Source: Pithys albifrons albifrons
Taxonomy: Eukaryota > Chordata > Aves > Passeriformes > Thamnophilidae
Assembly (NCBI RefSeq): GCF_047495875.1
Contig: NC_092459.1
Span: 89,818,560 to 89,882,559, forward strand
Direction: 5' to 3'
Length of the DNA stretch: 64,000 nucleotides
Below, one piece after another: positions 1-15,014 of the stretch. The notes below the pieces were generated by a model. The model saw only the letters and a program-made list of their open reading frames with translations, had not been told where the DNA came from and made no database searches. Both the position numbers and the translations under genes were made by a program. How positions within the stretch are numbered: the first letter of the stretch is position 1; every line of letters begins with the position of its first letter.

Positions 1-3000
1 GTAATCACATCAGCTTCTATTTGCATTCTTAATTTAGGAGACTACATCAAACTGCTAGTGGACAACAATGGCACCAGCAGCACGCAGTCACTTGCAGACA
101 GCACCCTCCCAAGGAACGCTTTTACTGCCGCAAACCTATGCTATGCCTGCCCTGTGTAGGATAGAGTGGCAGCGGCCGTGGCAGGGAGGGACGAGCACGC
201 CGCAGCAGCCTGTTACCTCGAGACAGCCCCTGACCTTTCCCTGGCCTGTGCATCCTCAATAGCTCTGTGGAGAAACAGCACTATCTGGTGGAGAGAGGGT
301 GTAAAGTCCTGCCGGGAGTGGCAACAGGCTTTGTTCCACTATTGCAGCCACAATTGGAACTGGTTTTGAGGTGTTCTTGCTCAAGGTTGATTGGTAGTTT
401 GACTGGCTTTTCAAGACGTTTTATTTTTTTTTTATAGTCCCATCAGCAGAGGAGTGTATCTGGCTAAGCTTTTGCAAAACTAGTGCCTATATCAATTTCT
501 AGTGCTTTACTGACAAATTGCTCAAACCTTGAAGAAATGTCAGCAAATTTTCAGGTTTTTCCAAGTTCAGCAATATGAAAGGAGAGGAGACTTCATGTTG
601 CTTTATTTTTCAAAAGAGCATAATTTCTTAAAGATATACTGAACAGATACATAAGGATAAAACCAGTCCTGCATGCAGGAGAGATTTTCAGAAACAACTT
701 CATGTAAAAAAATAAATAGAAGCCAAACCCCACATTATAAACACTGTGAAAATTGAAGAACTTTGACATGAATATATTCCTAACATCGTATATGTGAAGA
801 TGTTCACTAGTATGAGTATATCCACTGAATTCCTTTGAACTTAAGGGATATACTTGTGCAGCAATGGTTGAGTGTTAGTGAAATCAGTCCCTTCCTGGCA
901 AGAAATCAAAGATTGCTGTCAAATAGTGACTATCTTTGAAAGTCAAATTATTATTCAGATATCTAATTTTGGAGGCATGGTTATGAAAAAAGCATCCTCA
1001 AGAGCACTTCTGCTCCTGTCATGCTGCAAATTATCTTTAAGGGTATACCAATAACTAATTTATCTTTTCTAAAGATAAAGAAAAATCCCAGTCTCACTGG
1101 GCTTGGTCCAACCTCCAACTCTATTCCAAGGTTTCCTTTGTGTCCAGCCAATTTCCTAATTTATTCTTCACTCACAAAGCATGTACCTGAGGAAGTTACT
1201 TAAGACACTCCCAATGTTCTCTGTGAAATGTCTCAGCACAAGAGATCTTGTCAATGTGTGATTAATTAGCTCTCCAACTCTCTCTAGTGTAATTATACTT
1301 CTGGTACTCTTCCCAGCCTCTTTTAAAAGAATATACTAAACACTAGCTCAATGTGTTAGCTTCCATTGGGAATAAATCTCTTGGAGTACATCTGCATGGA
1401 TTTGCAGAAGCAGTACCTGGTTCTGGCAGACACAGTGACATGGTGACTTCAATGCAGTGTCTACCAGCCAGCCTGATTTCAGGTATGCACATGGTTTGCT
1501 AGCCAAGACTGAAACCCATGATATCATACCTTCCTAGCAGTTCTTATCTGAGCTAGATAGATCACAGCCAGTTTAAGCATATCTGCATGTGCTACAAAAA
1601 CATACCACCAGTTGCAGAACATATGCTTAGGTCACTTCTAGGCTAGAGATTTCTGGCTCAGTTAGGCAAGGCTGCAGAGCGGTATGATCCCGAACAAACA
1701 CAGCTGTGCCAGGGACTCTCACCACTGTGGAGTTTATTTATATTTTTTTTTATTGCTTGTGGATGGTGATTTTATTTTATTGATATAAAAAGTTTTAGCA
1801 CTGTACTTCTCTGTGTAAAATACAGCAGGTCTTCTATAGTGGATATGTACCCCAAATATAAAAATAAACTTCCGCTTGGTCTTGTACATGTATCCTCTCT
1901 GCCTTCACGTAAGTATGCTGGCAGCATTCACTATGGGTTTGCCATTTGCAGGATTGTTGCTATTCTATATGTGGAGTTGCTTGAGAAACTTGAAGAGTAA
2001 AACCCAGCTCTGGTTTGTTCTTGGTTTATCAGCTGTCATCTTGAGAATTTACTACAGTTTTCTGGGGCAGGGAAACTTGGAGCTACCTGGCATTGCTCAG
2101 GAGGATAATAGGAGTCTGTTGATATTCAGACTCAATGATTAGATTGTCCTTGCTGGAAGTAATTTTTGGACAGAGCGACAAGGAAATAATTCTGGAATGG
2201 ATCAGGATGCAAGAGAGAACGCCCTTCGCTTGATCAGCCTCTCCACGCATGCTAGATGAGCCTTGGAAGGTTTTTTTGCTGAGAGTATAGTCCACTCTCT
2301 GCATCAGGACCAGAAGAGAACAGGAACATGAAGCTCAGTCCTCCCTTTCCAGTCTGTTGCTTTCTTGAGCAGCACACAGAAAAAAACCCTGCAGTATATA
2401 TGCTGCTATGAATGATTTTGTATTGTATCAAAACCCATAGCAAACCACAAGGACAGGTACTTTTCTGTCCTTTATTCTCTACCAGCTGAGTAATTTCAGG
2501 AGAGGAGCAAGTGCTAAACGTGATCCCTTTGATGACAGGAAAGCTGATCACTGGGTTATCTCAGCCCACTGAGGCTGGATACCCCATGTATTCTGGGGTC
2601 AGTTGTCAATTATCCATACTCCTGTTGGCTTTTGCTGTTTTTATTTCTTTCCATAGAGTGACAAAATATTGTTGCTTCTGAAGACTGTTTGAGGTGGACT
2701 TCCCCAGAAGAAACTCTCAGAGGATCTGAGCGTGTTTGCCTCCAGAAAATGGAATTGACTCTGCTTTCTCATATACTGCAGGAGTGCAAGCCATACAACA
2801 TATGGCAGGATACAGCATAACAGAAGAACAGGCTAGAAGGGCTTACTGTTCTGCTGATCTGTTTAATGTGAGGACACTACACAAAATTTAAAAAAAAATA
2901 AAATAAGGGAAGCTCCAAGTCTGGACAACTTGCCATTTACATGCCTAGCCATCACTGGACGTAGTAAGGTTCCAGAGAAGAGTGACACTGTGTATGCACT

Positions 3001-6000
3001 TTATTGAAGCATTGCTAGTATTCATCTTACTGTCTTATCCAGAATCCTGTGCAGGACTTGGAGCATCTGTCACTAATATATGTGACGTTCCAAGACAAGC
3101 TCATTTCACAGCTGGTAAGTTGCAGTGGAGTAATCAATGTGCCCAAGGTGTAACTATTGTTACCAGCTTCTGCTGGGGTTTTTTTATGATTTTAAATTAT
3201 GCATCTAGTTCAGTAGTATCAATTGAATGTAAAAGGAACAGGCTTTTCAAAAGTAGGTATTATCACCACTTTACAATGCAGAGAAGTGAGAAAGAGAATG
3301 ATTAAAGGGCTACATTTTGGAAGCACCTCTGAATTTTGAGTGCTTTAATTGTGAAATATCTGACTAGAGGTATTTTAGGTATCTCGAGTTAAGTGGACAA
3401 TTTTGAGAATTTCTTCCTAATCACCTGCTTAAAACCACATATGAAGTCATTAAAAGAGTCATTAGTAAAACCGCTGTCTTGTTATTCCTACAGCCTTCCT
3501 TCAGCCTTTTCCCACGGTAGTATTCAAGTAGTGAAGTGTTTTAAAACTGATAAACTAAAGCAGAATAAAGACATAATGATTTACAGTATTTGCAGTGTTG
3601 CCACTTAGTACATGTAGGACATGCTGAGCTGTATTTTTTACTGGCTTCATTGATAAGTTACAATGATGGCCAAAGCCCAGAAAGGCCTATATGTTTGTGC
3701 ATAACACTATGCAATCTGAATTGTGAGGATTCACGACTCTTCAGTAGACTTATTCCCACACATGTTTTTGGAGAACTGAAATGTAGTACATAATTACACA
3801 AATATTTATATTTATGTCTTTGAAGTTGCTAGAGCCTAGTTTCATTTCCTAGTATACTTAGCAGTTTCAACTTTTAAAGATATGGACAGTCCTGGAATGG
3901 TTGTTGCTCTAACATAATTCTAAGGGAAGGAAAGGAGTCAATGCTGGGTGAAACCTTCGAGGTGTGGACTGACACGTCGTTTTTCCCACGAGCCTAATGG
4001 GCCTCTATTGGTAAGCACAGAATAGAAAACAGTTGACCACTAAACTGCCATGACTCAGGACTTTAGAGTTCACAAACAGAATAAAGAGTCAAAGGATTAG
4101 CAGGTCATAATTACTCCACAGTTTATTTTACTTTTGTTTCTCCTTTTGATGTTTGTGGGTGTGGTTCTAAGTCTGTCTTACTCCATTTTTCTTCTGTATT
4201 TACATGCCCAAAACATACCCACCTCACTATATGTCCAAGTAAGAGCTTCACCTCTTTTTTTACTCCTTTCTGTTCTGGGTTGTAGAAACTCTCAATAATG
4301 CGAAGAATGTTTCTTCAGTGTAATCCGAGTTTCTTCTAACTCAGCACAAGAGGGGCAGAAAGCAAAGATGTGATCCTGCGAAGCAGAACATTTGCAGCAA
4401 GATAGGGCATGATCCACTACCATTACATACAGCTAATAGGGAAATTCTGAGCCTGAGCAAAGCACTACATGTCTGAGTTAGTGCTACTTAATTAGTAATT
4501 ATACTTTTGTAACCTCAGAGCTATCTGCAAAACTTTCACATGTTTATCCTCAAAGCACCCTCCTCATTTTCATACTTTCATTTTAGGTTATGATAGCTAT
4601 TCTATAAAGGCAAAAATTGTATTTTATCTAACTAGAAAACAGATTTTCTTTCTCACAAAAATCAAAGAAAACAACAGGGGTTTGGTTTTAATTTTATCTA
4701 AATAAATTCCAAAATGCCTCTAAATTTATCTGTGTTTAGCAAGTAACTTTTAAAATATATCTTCGATCATAAATGCTTCTGCTTTTGGACACATCAGGTA
4801 TTTTGGGGCAAAAAGAAAGTACCATAGACTACATTTTCAGTATCTGAAACCAATCCAGTTCTCAACTGAAAATAACCTATCATGGAATTTAAAGTTTTCA
4901 TATGAAAACCAGTCCTGTTTGGTTATTGGGTTTCAGGGTGTGGGTTCTTTTTTGGTGGTTTTGTTTGTTTGTTTGTTTGCTTTTTTTAAGGAAAGCAGAC
5001 ACTCCAAAGGAAGTATGTGGGAATCGACTGCCTTCATATAGATCTCATATGATTATGTTAATTATTTCTTGTTATCTGAATTTAAATGAACTAATAGAGG
5101 TATACTTGCCCTGATGCTGCTGTTGTAAAGTCAAATAGGTAACTGATCCAAAGGAATCAAATGTAGGGCTGCTGACTTAACAAATCCAAGATCGGACAAG
5201 CTATAAGAGAGTTTTTCTTCCCAGGTAGTCTGAATGTTAGTTAAAGAGTTAAAATCAGATTACTTACAGTTCTTTGGAGGAAAAAAGTGAAATATTAATA
5301 AAACCATTGTGGGAATTTTTTTCTTTGTTTTTACCATAACTGTCAAAATAATTTGATAAATATATCTATCATAATTATAGGGATGTGGCATTTTTCTGAA
5401 GTGCTATTCACAAAAGATATTTCCCTTCTTCTAATATTAATATAACTGAAGGAGCCCCTTGTGAGATTTTCAATATCCATGGTTGTAATACTCTGTCTGG
5501 GTCTAGGGAGACCGGTATCCTTCACCCATTCCTAGGATAAGCAAAAGGGATTCACTGCATCTAGAGGTCTATTTGTGATGCTTAAAAAAGCAATGTAGAT
5601 AAAACACTATTGTTTCTGCTTTTGAATAACTGTACTATTTTTGTAGTTATCACAGTCCCCGTATCTTCATTCTTCAGAAAATAAATAATTAAAAGTATAT
5701 ATTTATTCACCTCATGTAGTACATCATCTAGTACATCATTGCTTCAGTTTTGTTTTTCACCATTTATTTGTTTCAAGCTGTTTGTTTATACTGATATTAA
5801 CATATCTTTGCATCCCTTTCAAAGTAACAAGATTTCTGTTTTGTGCTTTTATGCTCCAGTTTGTATTTGATTTTCTTACACCAGGTTTAGCCTGGAGAGA
5901 AATCCTGCCACTTTGTTTATTAGGATAAACACATATTTATAAATTAAAGAAGCAGTTCCTTTATGTACCTCTTCCTCTGACATATGGAATTAACTTACAC

Positions 6001-8720
6001 TTGCTCCCAAATAAAGAAAGCTGCAATCTGCAGTCAGGAGTCATAAGAGAGAAAGGAAGGAATGAGGGATTAGCAATTAGGTTAAAAACTGTAATAATGT
6101 CTTATAATTAGCAAATATTTATTATCACAGAAACAGCTACTATCTAGTATAATCAGAGTAATGTAATCTATGCTTCTAATATATTTTTTCATAGCTTGTG
6201 CCAAAGTGTTTGTAACTTTACAAAATACTTGTTTTGGACTGAAACTTTTCTAGTTTTGCTAATCTTTTTTTATATAAAAGCTTGAGTAATAAAATTCCAA
6301 ACATTTCTAAATTATGTATGCATTAATAACAACCTTTTTCAGACATTTCAGTAGCATATTTTATGCCTGAATGTCAGGGGACAGAAACATCACATCTAGT
6401 TTGTTTGGGGGTGGTTTTTCTTTTTGTTTCTAAAAAGGTGTGATCTAAGAAATGCCAAGCCTGAAAAAAATTAGTATAATTGTTTCAAAGTTTTGAGTTT
6501 AAAATGAGAGATTTTCATCAAGAAAACCTTGTCTAAGTTTCTTTTTTCTCTCTCTCTAAAAGGATAGAAACTGACAGTTTCAAATGCACCAAGATACCTA
6601 AATACTAAAATTCTGGTGTCCAAAGATGATGATGCCACGATCATGAGGCAAAGCTTCCACTGTACTTAGCACCTTGTAAAGGTACAGAACTGTGCTGAGA
6701 TATAACCAGTTCAAATACCTATTTTTAATTACCTCAATTAGGTATTTTTGGAAAGAGTTCAGATGTCTTCGGCTGATTCAGAAATTTATCTGATGATTGG
6801 GTCCACATGAATATCTATCAGAAAGACAGACAAGCAGAAATGAGAGAGAGTTCAAATATTTCAAGTCAGGCTTTGAGTAAAACCCACTGATTCTTACCTC
6901 ATCCATCAGGTCATTAATGGAACAGTTCAGGTCTCACTGAAACCTAATACTCCTTACTTCAGGAATACGAGTCTACTGATGAGAGACAGCATTCAGAAAG
7001 GTGTTTGAAGTTGGCAGGCTGTGACTTGTTGCCACTCGCCTCTTTCCATAAGGACATTGCATCACCATGTGGAAAATAAAATGTGGATGGTTTTCTTCTC
7101 TTTCTTTATTATTAGTGGATTACATGAAGTGGATGACAACATATTTATTGCAAGCCGTCTGAAATACCCTTTATAGGGACTTTTTTCCTAGCTTAGCAGG
7201 TGAGCGCTTATTTACCTCAGGAGAAAACCTGTATTCCCATCACAGCTGTTCAGAAGCCACGAGGCTATGCAGTGAAACGTCTGTTCAGGTTAAAAATGCA
7301 TCTGTAACTTCAGCAAAGTGCTTCAGATTACAAAAGGACATGTTGTGCATATAGCGTTATCCGAACTGATTCTCCATTTGACATAAGTGAGTTTAGGGAG
7401 CCTCAGCTGAAGGTAGAGAAGACTAAGAAGCAGACAGTTATTTTGCTCGAAGGGTGCAATTGCTGCAGTGGAAAGGCACAAATGCTCCATCCTCAATAGA
7501 TGGGAAATAGAGGATTGATTTACACTGCATGATTGAAGTATACATGTTCCTGGAAATTGTCCTGAGTTATCTAGATTTGTTCTTCAAACAGCTGTTCAAC
7601 ATATCTGCCCATATCCTGCTTTACGAGACAGAGTCCCAGAGCTCTCTTAGGAGGGCAAATCTAAATTTATTTGGTTCTGCGGAAGGCCCTTCCAAGCTCC
7701 ACATGAAACTCACTCAGTTCCTCCTTTAATGGGCCAAACACTAGGACCTGCATCTTTGTGTTTCTCTCTCAACATTCCAGTTCCATTTTTTTCAGACAGC
7801 TTATGGAAAAATATTTCTCAAACTGGACAGAAGAGATCCATCTAAGTACACCAAGGGGGAGTAGTGGGAGTACTCTTTGATATCGTGGGTGTGATTGGGA
7901 TGCTTTTCTGACAGTGGGTTATTGTGCATCAACAGCATTTATTTCTGTTACAGGAGCAACACAGCTGAAGTATGGGTTGTTACTTGATGTCGTTTTGTTT
8001 GACAACAAGTTGAGAACACAAATATTTGCATTTTTGGGGTAGCTGATGTTGAATTGCTGCAAACATTAAAATACAAAGAGACAAAACAAACAAGTTAATA
8101 CACTTGTTTCCCATAGTGATTCCTACTTGTTATCTGCTTTCTTGTCACACTACTGTCAGGTCTAATAACATAGGCGTCAAGTTCTACTCTGAATTATCTT
8201 CAGTTTGTCTTCTGGATCTTTTCAGCAGTGAAATCTTCAATCACAGCCTGTCCAAGATATAATGGAGCATCAGCCTGCTCTTTCAGTTATGACAGATGTA
8301 TTCCGGCACCACACCTATTCATTCAGAATCTTGTAAGGATTTGAGTAGGTTTTTGCCTAAAACAACATGCTGGTTGCTCCTATTTATCCCTCTTTGCATA
8401 AACTCACGCTGTTGGTTTTCACTTTCAGGTTCCTACGCAGCCTGTCCCCACGCTGCCTACAATGGCTCCTTCCTAACATGGTGTCAACACCCTTCTTGGA
8501 TCACTGACTCTTAGAGGCAGGAAAAACTCCTTTCTTATGTTTCAATTCAAGACTTTTTCCTATGCTGTCCTTATGCCTAGTAGCAACCTGAAGGCACCGG
8601 CCTGTAGGAAGATGCTGACATGAATTCCAAAACCAGCACTGGACAAACCCCTTAAAAAACTCAGAGCCTCAGTTGAAGTTTTAAAAAGCAGTTTCTGGTT
8701 CTGTTACCCTGCCTGCGTTT
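1..8720. other. Left intergenic region, no gene recognised
   Basis: I see no exon series, RNA gene or recognisable transposon here. Open frames are short and lack coding character. The first 370 bases are locally richer in GC than what follows, without a recognisable feature. There is a short GTTT run near 4962-4980. In mammals PRKCE lies divergently upstream of SRBD1, so this stretch may be part of the PRKCE-SRBD1 spacer; that is inference from known gene order, not seen in the bases. Confidence 0.5.
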
Positions 8721-8724
8721 CAGT

Positions 8725-9236
8725 TGTGATGGGTCGTTATCCACACCCTGCCAGTTCTCTTTGTGTCGCCCACAGGCCTTTTGTTCTGTTGATGGGCCAG
8801 CTATTAAGCAGTGCTCGTCCCCACCCACGTGCCCTGGTGAGGACTCTGGCCTCGTGGCTGGGAGGGGGCAGGGCCAGGGCCCCAGTCAGCCCTGCCCCTG
8901 TCCCAAACCCATTGGTTAATAGACCCTGGACCCTGCCCCCTCCTCGGTTTTCACCCAGTCTGAAAAGAGCTGGGGACCGCCCTCAGGACTGGAGATTACC
9001 TCGTGATGTTTTGAATAAATCAGAATATTCTCTGCCTTGTAACTGCCTGGAGCTCATTCTTGCCTCTCCCTCCCTTCTCTGCCCCCATTGAACAAAGGGG
9101 ATAGCAGGGAAACCTTTCTCTCTTTCCCTCCACGCCGCACAGAAGAGACCCTTTTCCTTAAAACCTCTACTTGCCCATCTGCCCATTTGGCTTCAGGCTC
9201 AAAGGTCTCCTTTATCGTGACACCTACAAACACACA
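8725..9236 (+). mobile_element. Probable solo LTR of an avian endogenous retrovirus
   Basis: The segment begins TGTGATGGGTCG, a start familiar from avian ERV LTRs, and ends CACACA, so it has TG...CA termini. It is flanked by the 4-base direct repeat CAGT (8721-8724 and 9237-9240), as expected for an ERV1-like insertion. It is much richer in GC than its surroundings. A polyadenylation signal AATAAA lies at 9014-9019, followed by a pyrimidine-rich U5-like tract. No internal retroviral sequence is adjacent, so it would be a solo LTR. A 4-base repeat can arise by chance, so the ends are less certain than the LTR call. The open frame inside it (8726-9091) is not a gene. Confidence 0.55.
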
Positions 9237-9240
9237 CAGT

Positions 9241-12200
9241 TCCAGTCTGCTTTTTTCCTGTCTATAGCTTGGTACGATCCTGCTCCCTCACAGCAGCTTC
9301 CAGATCTCATGATACTATGGAAACAACAAAAAGGACCGAATCAGCAAAAAGTATTTCATAGGAATAGAGTTCTGTTCTCCTGAAAGGTCCACATGCCAAA
9401 ACAGCTTCGTTTAAATAATGTCTGATAAGGAAATTAAAAATAAGGGACTTTCGGATTCTTATGTAGGAGCCCTCTATACTTCTCACTTGTGAACTTGTTA
9501 AATCCCTACCAAAATGAAAGGTTTAAAGGATGACCAGTAGGCTTTCTAGTTTTACCAGGAATACTAAGCAAACCCCCCACAGTTTATGGGCAATAAATCT
9601 TCTCCTTCACTTAATGACAGAGATCACCGTAAACCTGCTTTCAAAGTATTTAACCAGTGTCTCTTCCTATAGCAGCATGGTAATCAAGCTATTTAATTTC
9701 ACCTTCCTCCTCAAAGATTGATGACACATTTTTTAAGATATATCACTCTGATCTGATCTTCCATCAATTCATCTCACTTTTAATACCTATAACTGCCATT
9801 TGAAAGAGATTACTTTTAAAGAGTGAGAGTTTCAAATTAATATTATCTAAAAAATGCATCCAAACCCCCATGATCCCCGAAAGCCTTTACTATGCCTGTA
9901 CAAATCCTAACTATAGCGTAAGACTAACAAATAATTGCATTGCAGTATATCTGATGAAATTACTGTACTTTTCTTCACTAATGAAAGGTGAAGTGGCCAG
10001 CTGGAATGAGAACTAAGCAGCTAATGGAAGAGCACTTTATTTAGGAATCTGAGGAAATGTAATATACTACGCATATCCTAAATTAAGTCTTGTGGCATTG
10101 CAGAGCTATGACTGCAAAGTCAATGCGTGTGTATGGGTGGGAGTCAGCAAATAGCTGTAATGGAAGCTCAAAATTTCTCTTTAATCTTGTAATGTGTTCA
10201 CTGGTATTTTATTTACAGAAGCAATTACTTCTGGCTATATATAGTTATTTTGCAGAAATAGCAACCCAGTTTTATGTGTCAATGTACTCCATTTACTGGA
10301 ATTTTTGGAACTTCTTGTCAGAGAATGAATGAATGAGCTGTGATGCTGAGATGAATACAAGTAACCATTTTTGAGGCCTGCTGGTACTATTAAAGCCAAG
10401 GTTGCCATATCAGGGTTTCTTGAACCTAACAGCATTGGTTCAAATTTAGCAAAGCTGAGACAGTACATATGTTTATATTACTTCCACAATTTTGGTGTGG
10501 TTACAGAATACTGTGCACACTTTGAACTGAACAGATATTGAGACTGAGATTGATAGTAGTTGTTCAAAAGAATGATTCCTAGGATTGCCAACAGAGCCAT
10601 TTTGCAAGTATTTTTAACAAAACTGCAGGCTGCCATGCTACTGAAAATACTGACACATTACAACCACAAACCAAAATCAAGCTCTAACTTCTCCTGGGGA
10701 AGGGAGAAGGTCTGGATCTAACAGGAAAACATGTCTCTCTCTCTGCAGCCAAGAGCTGCACCTTTCTCTCATCTGGCATCAGGTTAATGAATCTCCAGCT
10801 GCAGCTATGCTGAAGACGGTGCAATTTCAGGCAGGTGATAGAGGCCTTATGTGACCCTTATTTTCATCTTTACAGTTTTGTGGATTTGGCCACAGACATA
10901 AAAGTCCTTGTCTAGATTTCAAAGCATCAGCTTGCTTTCAAAGGTGGGAAAAGAAAGGAAACGATGACTGAGGAAGAAAGAAGTGATAGTCTGTATCAGG
11001 ATATCTAGTACTATGACAACATTTTCACTACATATAAATTTTCTCATTTCAAAATTATCCACAGATTGCTTAGTTAGAAGTGTTCATGTATGCCTGTATG
11101 AACCATCACACCAGTAACTGACCCAAAGTGAATGTGACAAACATCAGATACTCTTATTGTTCATGCACTGATTGGAACTGGTTAAAATTTTTCTGGCAGG
11201 AATTTTCCTGTAAAATCTGACATTCTTATCCATTCCCTTTATGTACTAATGCCTGAGCATATCATAGTCATTGTTTATCCTCACACATCATTTTAGGAAA
11301 TGTTATTAGTAGCCCATTTTAACAACGAGGAACCAAGGCACAGAAAGAGTCACTCACTAAAGGTCATACAGGACATCTGTAGCAGAGGAGGAAATTGAGT
11401 CTGAGATTCAGATTAATGTTCCCTAGAATGAAGCCCTTTTCATAGCTTGCTGAAAGCATCTGATCAATTTGTAAGCACTTAAGTTGCTATTCGAACAGAC
11501 AGGAATAATGGACACATTTTGAGGCTCCTACACTTGCCAGCATCATCCCCTCTTTTCAGAAGTGATGGATTCTGTCCCTGTGTAACAAGACACTTGGCCT
11601 TGTGAGTATTGAAGGTCCTGACCTCGGTGCTTTTGCAGAGTCAACAGAGGAAACTGGAGACTGATTTGCCTTTAAGGCATCCTAGTCCCACATATAGAAA
11701 ACTGATAGGCATATACATATATATATACAGGGTAAAATAAAGAGGATGAATGGTTTTATGTGGATAATAGTACAGGAATAATGGGCTTTAATAGTTCAAT
11801 GGACTAACTTTGAGTGAAGCACTTTAGTTCTGATTCTCTGAAATGTGACATTTTCCAGAAAAACTCTTGCAGCCTAGAAAAAAGGTTACTATCATCTTGA
11901 GCATGCTTATTCACAGAAATCACACCTCTACAGAAGCAAAATTGCTCTTTATCAATCCCTAAGTCACATTTGCTTCTAATTCTGAAGAAACCTTCTCTTT
12001 GAAATAAATGCATGCAGTAACCCAAAAAGAATAGTCTATACTTCAGTCTAAACATCCTTTAATATCCCCTAGCTTCCTTCCAAGACTTAATTTTTCTTCC
12101 ATTCCCTTATGTATATAGACTGGACATATGAGCATGTAACAGAGCTTCAGAAGTAATTCTGCAAAACAGTTGCTGGTTCAGTTGTGAGAAGAGCTACACT

Positions 12201-15014
12201 ATCTTCCTTTCTGCAGCTGTTCAGTTAACAGATCATGTATAGAATACCAATGGATTTTGAAGATGCTGGTACTGTTCTCTATGTTTGCACAAGTCATGAA
12301 ATTTGTCTGTGCTTTTGTCCTTCGCAACAGGGAAACGAGGCTGTGAGGATAAATACCAGTGCTTTCTAGACCAATTCAGAAGCTCTTCAAACAAACTGAC
12401 AATTCTTCATCCTACACATGCACAGGGACTCTGCATCATATTGACCCTGCATCATCTGCACACAAAGCAGAGCTGCTGTAAACACACAGAGAGCAATTGC
12501 ACAGCAATGATCAGTAGATTTGGTAGGTGTTGAACTAAGAAAGTTGTTTGCAGGACCTTTTTCCCAGTGGAACTTAGGTTCTGAGCATAGAGTACCCTCA
12601 TTTTGAGAAAGCATAAATACTGTATGGGGCACTCATAGTCTGCAAGTGAAGGTTACATTAGTTTTCTGGATAGGTAGGGCATAGGCTGAAGATGGGGACT
12701 AGCTGTCTGACCAAAGCAATAAGCTTTCAGTAGCAGAGAAAGTAACAGTGACATGGAGTTTTCATTTACAAGTGCTTACTACCATGCAAAATAAAATGTA
12801 TTGGTGCTTTGCCCAGCTGACAAGTAGAAAATATAAATGCAGTCCAAACTATTTCATGGCAGACCTCTGCTTCTGCTGATTGACAGTCTCAAAGCAAATG
12901 GTTACTTGACACAGATCACCCATATCACTGCTGGGTACACAAGTGTTTAGAGTCAGAGGTACAGATGATGGTGCCATCACACTGTATTTTTGTACACACA
13001 GAGGCAGTGAAATGGTCTTGTTTCTCCACAGACCTTTCAATTTAATCATATGATAGGAAGAAAAGGAAGAAGACAAAACCAAATGGGTGCTAAAAAAGCA
13101 CTTTGACAATATATGGTCAAGATAGATAGACTCAACACTGGCCATGTTCTTTTAGGCCTGGTAGACAAAAAGAAATCGAGGACACTTTGAAATAAGCCTC
13201 TTTTTTTTTTCCCCCAGACACTTTTCCATCTGTATTGTTCACAAAAAGCTTTTGGTAATTAATCGCAAAATTACTGCTTTTTCTTCTGCAAGGCCATGCA
13301 GACAGGTGCAGACAGATACAAGCAAACTCTGCTCACACTCAGAGCTGCCCAGACATATGCTAGCTTCTGTCTAGAAGATGTGGAGTCATGCTACTGTGGC
13401 ACCATGCCCAAACTAACACACCCTGCCTCTCAGCAGTGCTCATTAGGTTAGGTTCATGCAGTTATCTTATTTCTGGACTGGGGCCTTCCGGTGTCTGACA
13501 AGCTAAGTGCACTGGCACAGTTCTCCTGCCTCTCTGGCCTCCTCTATGTACACATACCTTTATGTCATTACACGTTGTCACTTTTTGTTGAGAAATGGAC
13601 TGTTAAAAATCACTGACTGTCTTCTCCCAGTTGTACTCCTAAGTAAACTGTGGCCAGTTTGCCAAGATGATAAAAAACATATGAGCATCTCATGGTTCAG
13701 CTCACACCATCACCAAAGCAGCAGTAGTGGCTGCAGAAGAACCTGCCAAAGTGCTGAGGTAGGAAAAAGGAATATGGATTACATTCTTTATGAAGCCTGA
13801 GTACAGACCATACGACCCTCAGCACGTTCCTGCAATGTGGCCAAGAACCAGGTTGCACTCTCATACCATAAGTAATCCAGCATCTGCCCCCAGTGGCAAA
13901 TTTTTGGGAACACTGTGAAGGACTGGATTTCCTCCAGTTCTCAAAGAGGAGAAAGGAAGACTCAGCAGACTGCCCCATTGCTTCATGTCCCTTACTGACA
14001 TTTTAGGTGGCATCAGTTTTCAAAATCCTAGAAAATGAGAAAGAAATGCACCTATGCTTAGTTTCTTCCCACTGACCACTGTCAGGATCCATAATCCATC
14101 ATCCTATGCTAAAATGACAGATTTGACTGTTTTTATGTTGAGCTATGGGTACTATGTGGAAAAGACAGAGCATTCAGTCCTTACTGCTAATATAGGATAT
14201 GAGACAACTACATTCAATTTATCTTTTACCTGAGAAAATTGCACTCAGTAATATGAGAATGTTGCTGAGAATGCAACATGAAGGACTCAATGGGGAAAGG
14301 AACAATCCAGGTTGCTCATCAGATTTTAATTTTGCCTCCTTGTGATTATTTCTGTATACTAGTCTCACAATTTTCCATAGTATATCTCAATTCATCAGTA
14401 AATATTTGCACAAATGGCAGTATAAAGATTATACAAGGGGCTCTAAGTGTGGCTTTTTTCTTGGTTTTGCAGCCTAAATAATACTTTTTAAACACAGCTT
14501 TAAAAAAATATCAGGCATATATATTTTTACAATAACAGTTACACTAATACATGTAGATGAGAGATTTTACTGTGGTTATACCTCTAGTCTCTTTTGCAAG
14601 CAAGTATCCACTTCTTTGGTTCAAACTGCAGACTGTTAAGAAGCTGAAACAGCATGAAGCTGGAGCTCATGCACACTGTTAGCAGGGCCTGTTAGTTGAG
14701 GTTTAAAGCTGCACTAGCTATGGCTACACAGCTTTTGCCCAGCACAGAACATATGTGGATCTTTTTCTTGTAGAAGAGCACATACACAAAAACCCTGTGC
14801 TGAAGAATTTTTAAGCCCGAGCTTGAGAAAGCATTCTATTCAGGGCAATACTAGAATAGTCTGACACTTAAGTCCTTCTGAAACCAGAAGGGTAATCTGT
14901 GTTTAAACTTAGTCCTATGCTTTAATCTGCTTTTTTACTATTTTGCTGTCCTGAACAGAAATAAACATAAGCATGGGCTTTCCCAAGTAGAGCTTTGAAA
15001 ACATTAACATGCAG
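9241..15014. other. Intergenic region, no gene recognised
   Basis: No exon, RNA gene or clear repeat family was recognised. There are short simple-sequence patches, such as a GAAT run near 10322-10335 and a TA run near 11715-11730. The small open frames on both strands have no protein-family resemblance that I can see. Confidence 0.5.

Noticed and set aside
8726..9091. 121-codon + strand open frame
   Set aside because: It lies inside a probable LTR, is proline/arginine-rich without a domain and starts at the LTR edge.
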